Under the pieces are notes generated by a model. The model was not told the origin of the DNA. It searched no databases and saw nothing but the letters and a program-made list of their open reading frames with translations. Shown piece by piece: positions 63,463 through 64,000 of a stretch of 64,000 nucleotides of DNA. Where the stretch lies: contig JAJEKV010000045.1 of NCBI GenBank assembly GCA_021234155.1, positions 10,486,631-10,550,630 of the forward strand. Reading direction: 5' to 3'. Made by a program: the position numbers and the translations under genes. The stretch's first letter is position 1. Each line of letters begins with the position of its first letter. This stretch comes from Isoetes taiwanensis (Eukaryota; Streptophyta; Lycopodiopsida; Isoetales; Isoetaceae).

Positions 63463-64000
63463 ATGAATGTTGCAGAGGATTTAGAAAAGAAAAAACTTGT
63501 CATCTTAGACATTAATGGAGTTTTGGTCAACACCTTCCAAAAAAGAGCAAGAGTAAAGATTCCACCAGGGCTCAAGAAGTATTACACAGCAGGGAAAGTG
63601 GTTATTTGCAGACCTTTTTTACAAGAGTTCTTGGATTGGAGTTTTGAAAGATTTGAAGTTGGGATTTGGTCTAGCATGATGAAGCACAACATCATACAAA
63701 GCATGATGAAGCACAACATCATACAAATCCTTAACAGTATTCTGCCAGCACACTACATTGCTAAATTCAAATTCATTTGGGGTTAGAATGAATGTGAGGT
63801 GCTGCCTTTTATGTTTCCAGGCAGTGCAATCAAACCAGTATTTATGAAGCCAATTGTCAAAGTTTACAATAATTTTAATGATGTACAGGATGTTGTGCTT
63901 GTGGATGACTCTTTGTACAAGACTTTCTTGTCCCCACCAGACACATGCTTAATAGTTGAGAGCTTTGACAATGAGGAAAATGATAAGGTATTCAACTACA
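63463..64000 (+). pseudogene. FCP1/NIF-type HAD phosphatase-like gene, partial, in-frame stop
   Basis: Reads KKLVILDINGVLV (HAD motif I; the second Asp of DxD is Asn), VICRPFLQEFLDWSFERF and EVGIWSSMM, typical of CTD-phosphatase-like (FCP1/NLI-interacting factor) proteins. After a TAG at 63784 the same frame continues ECEVLPFMFPGSAIKPVF, VVLVDDSLYKTFLSPPD (motif III LVDDS) and on to the window end. A 27 bp exact duplication (63672-63698 and 63699-63725) repeats SMMKHNIIQ. The ATG at 63463 lies within an AATGTTGCAG acceptor-like context, so the exon may start at 63473 and an upstream exon supply the true start. With Asn in motif I and a stop it is likely non-catalytic or decayed. Confidence 0.7.

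Overview
This window is nuclear DNA of a land plant. It carries an L-type lectin receptor kinase, spliced genes with GT-AG introns, plant Ty1/copia and Ty3/gypsy elements, LINE remnants, a hAT-type MITE and a tRNA-derived SINE-like copy. It is AT-rich and dominated by repeats. A non-seed plant (fern, lycophyte or bryophyte) is my guess from the mix of element types; the species cannot be read from the sequence. Nothing suggests bacterial or organellar DNA: there are no operons, rRNA or CRISPR.

Layout. 0.4-6.1 kb: a decayed minus-strand copia, with an ~85 bp direct repeat near each edge. 6.8-9.0 kb: LINE debris. 9.7-11.1 kb: an unidentified five-exon gene with a duplicated core promoter and one frameshift. 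11.3-13.0 kb: a degenerate satellite, a SINE-like tRNA relic, a motif array and palindromes. 14.6-17.4 kb: a hAT-family MITE relative and a GC-rich minus-strand LINE-like segment. 18.9-19.4 kb: two exons of a Ulp1-type cysteine protease. 22.4-24.2 kb: several large foldback structures. 25.0-27.1 kb: a six-exon gene for a Crypton-like tyrosine recombinase (DUF3504/QRICH1/ZMYM type), nearly intact but with one in-frame stop just after the catalytic tyrosine. 28.5-51.3 kb: a pogo/Tigger-like DDE transposase gene. Its third intron holds a 17.6 kb tandem Ty3/gypsy array (LTR-internal-LTR-internal-LTR) inserted beside a perfect TACTAAC branch point. 53.4-61.1 kb: a lectin receptor kinase gene broken by a 146 bp tandem duplication at its membrane segment and by a copia element. 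That element is flanked by an exact 363 bp host duplication and is itself interrupted by a 604 bp hAT MITE. 63.5-64.0 kb: the start of an FCP1/NIF-type HAD phosphatase-like gene that runs off the window.

Most notable points: (1) the Crypton-like recombinase gene in a plant; (2) the gypsy array, which has a catalytically complete RNase H placed upstream of reverse transcriptase, an unusual domain order; (3) most frame-breaking differences between the two gypsy copies fall on CAG/CTG trinucleotides, which looks like a consensus artefact at CHG-methylated cytosines rather than mutation; (4) the copia insertion with a 363 bp duplication in place of a 5 bp target duplication.
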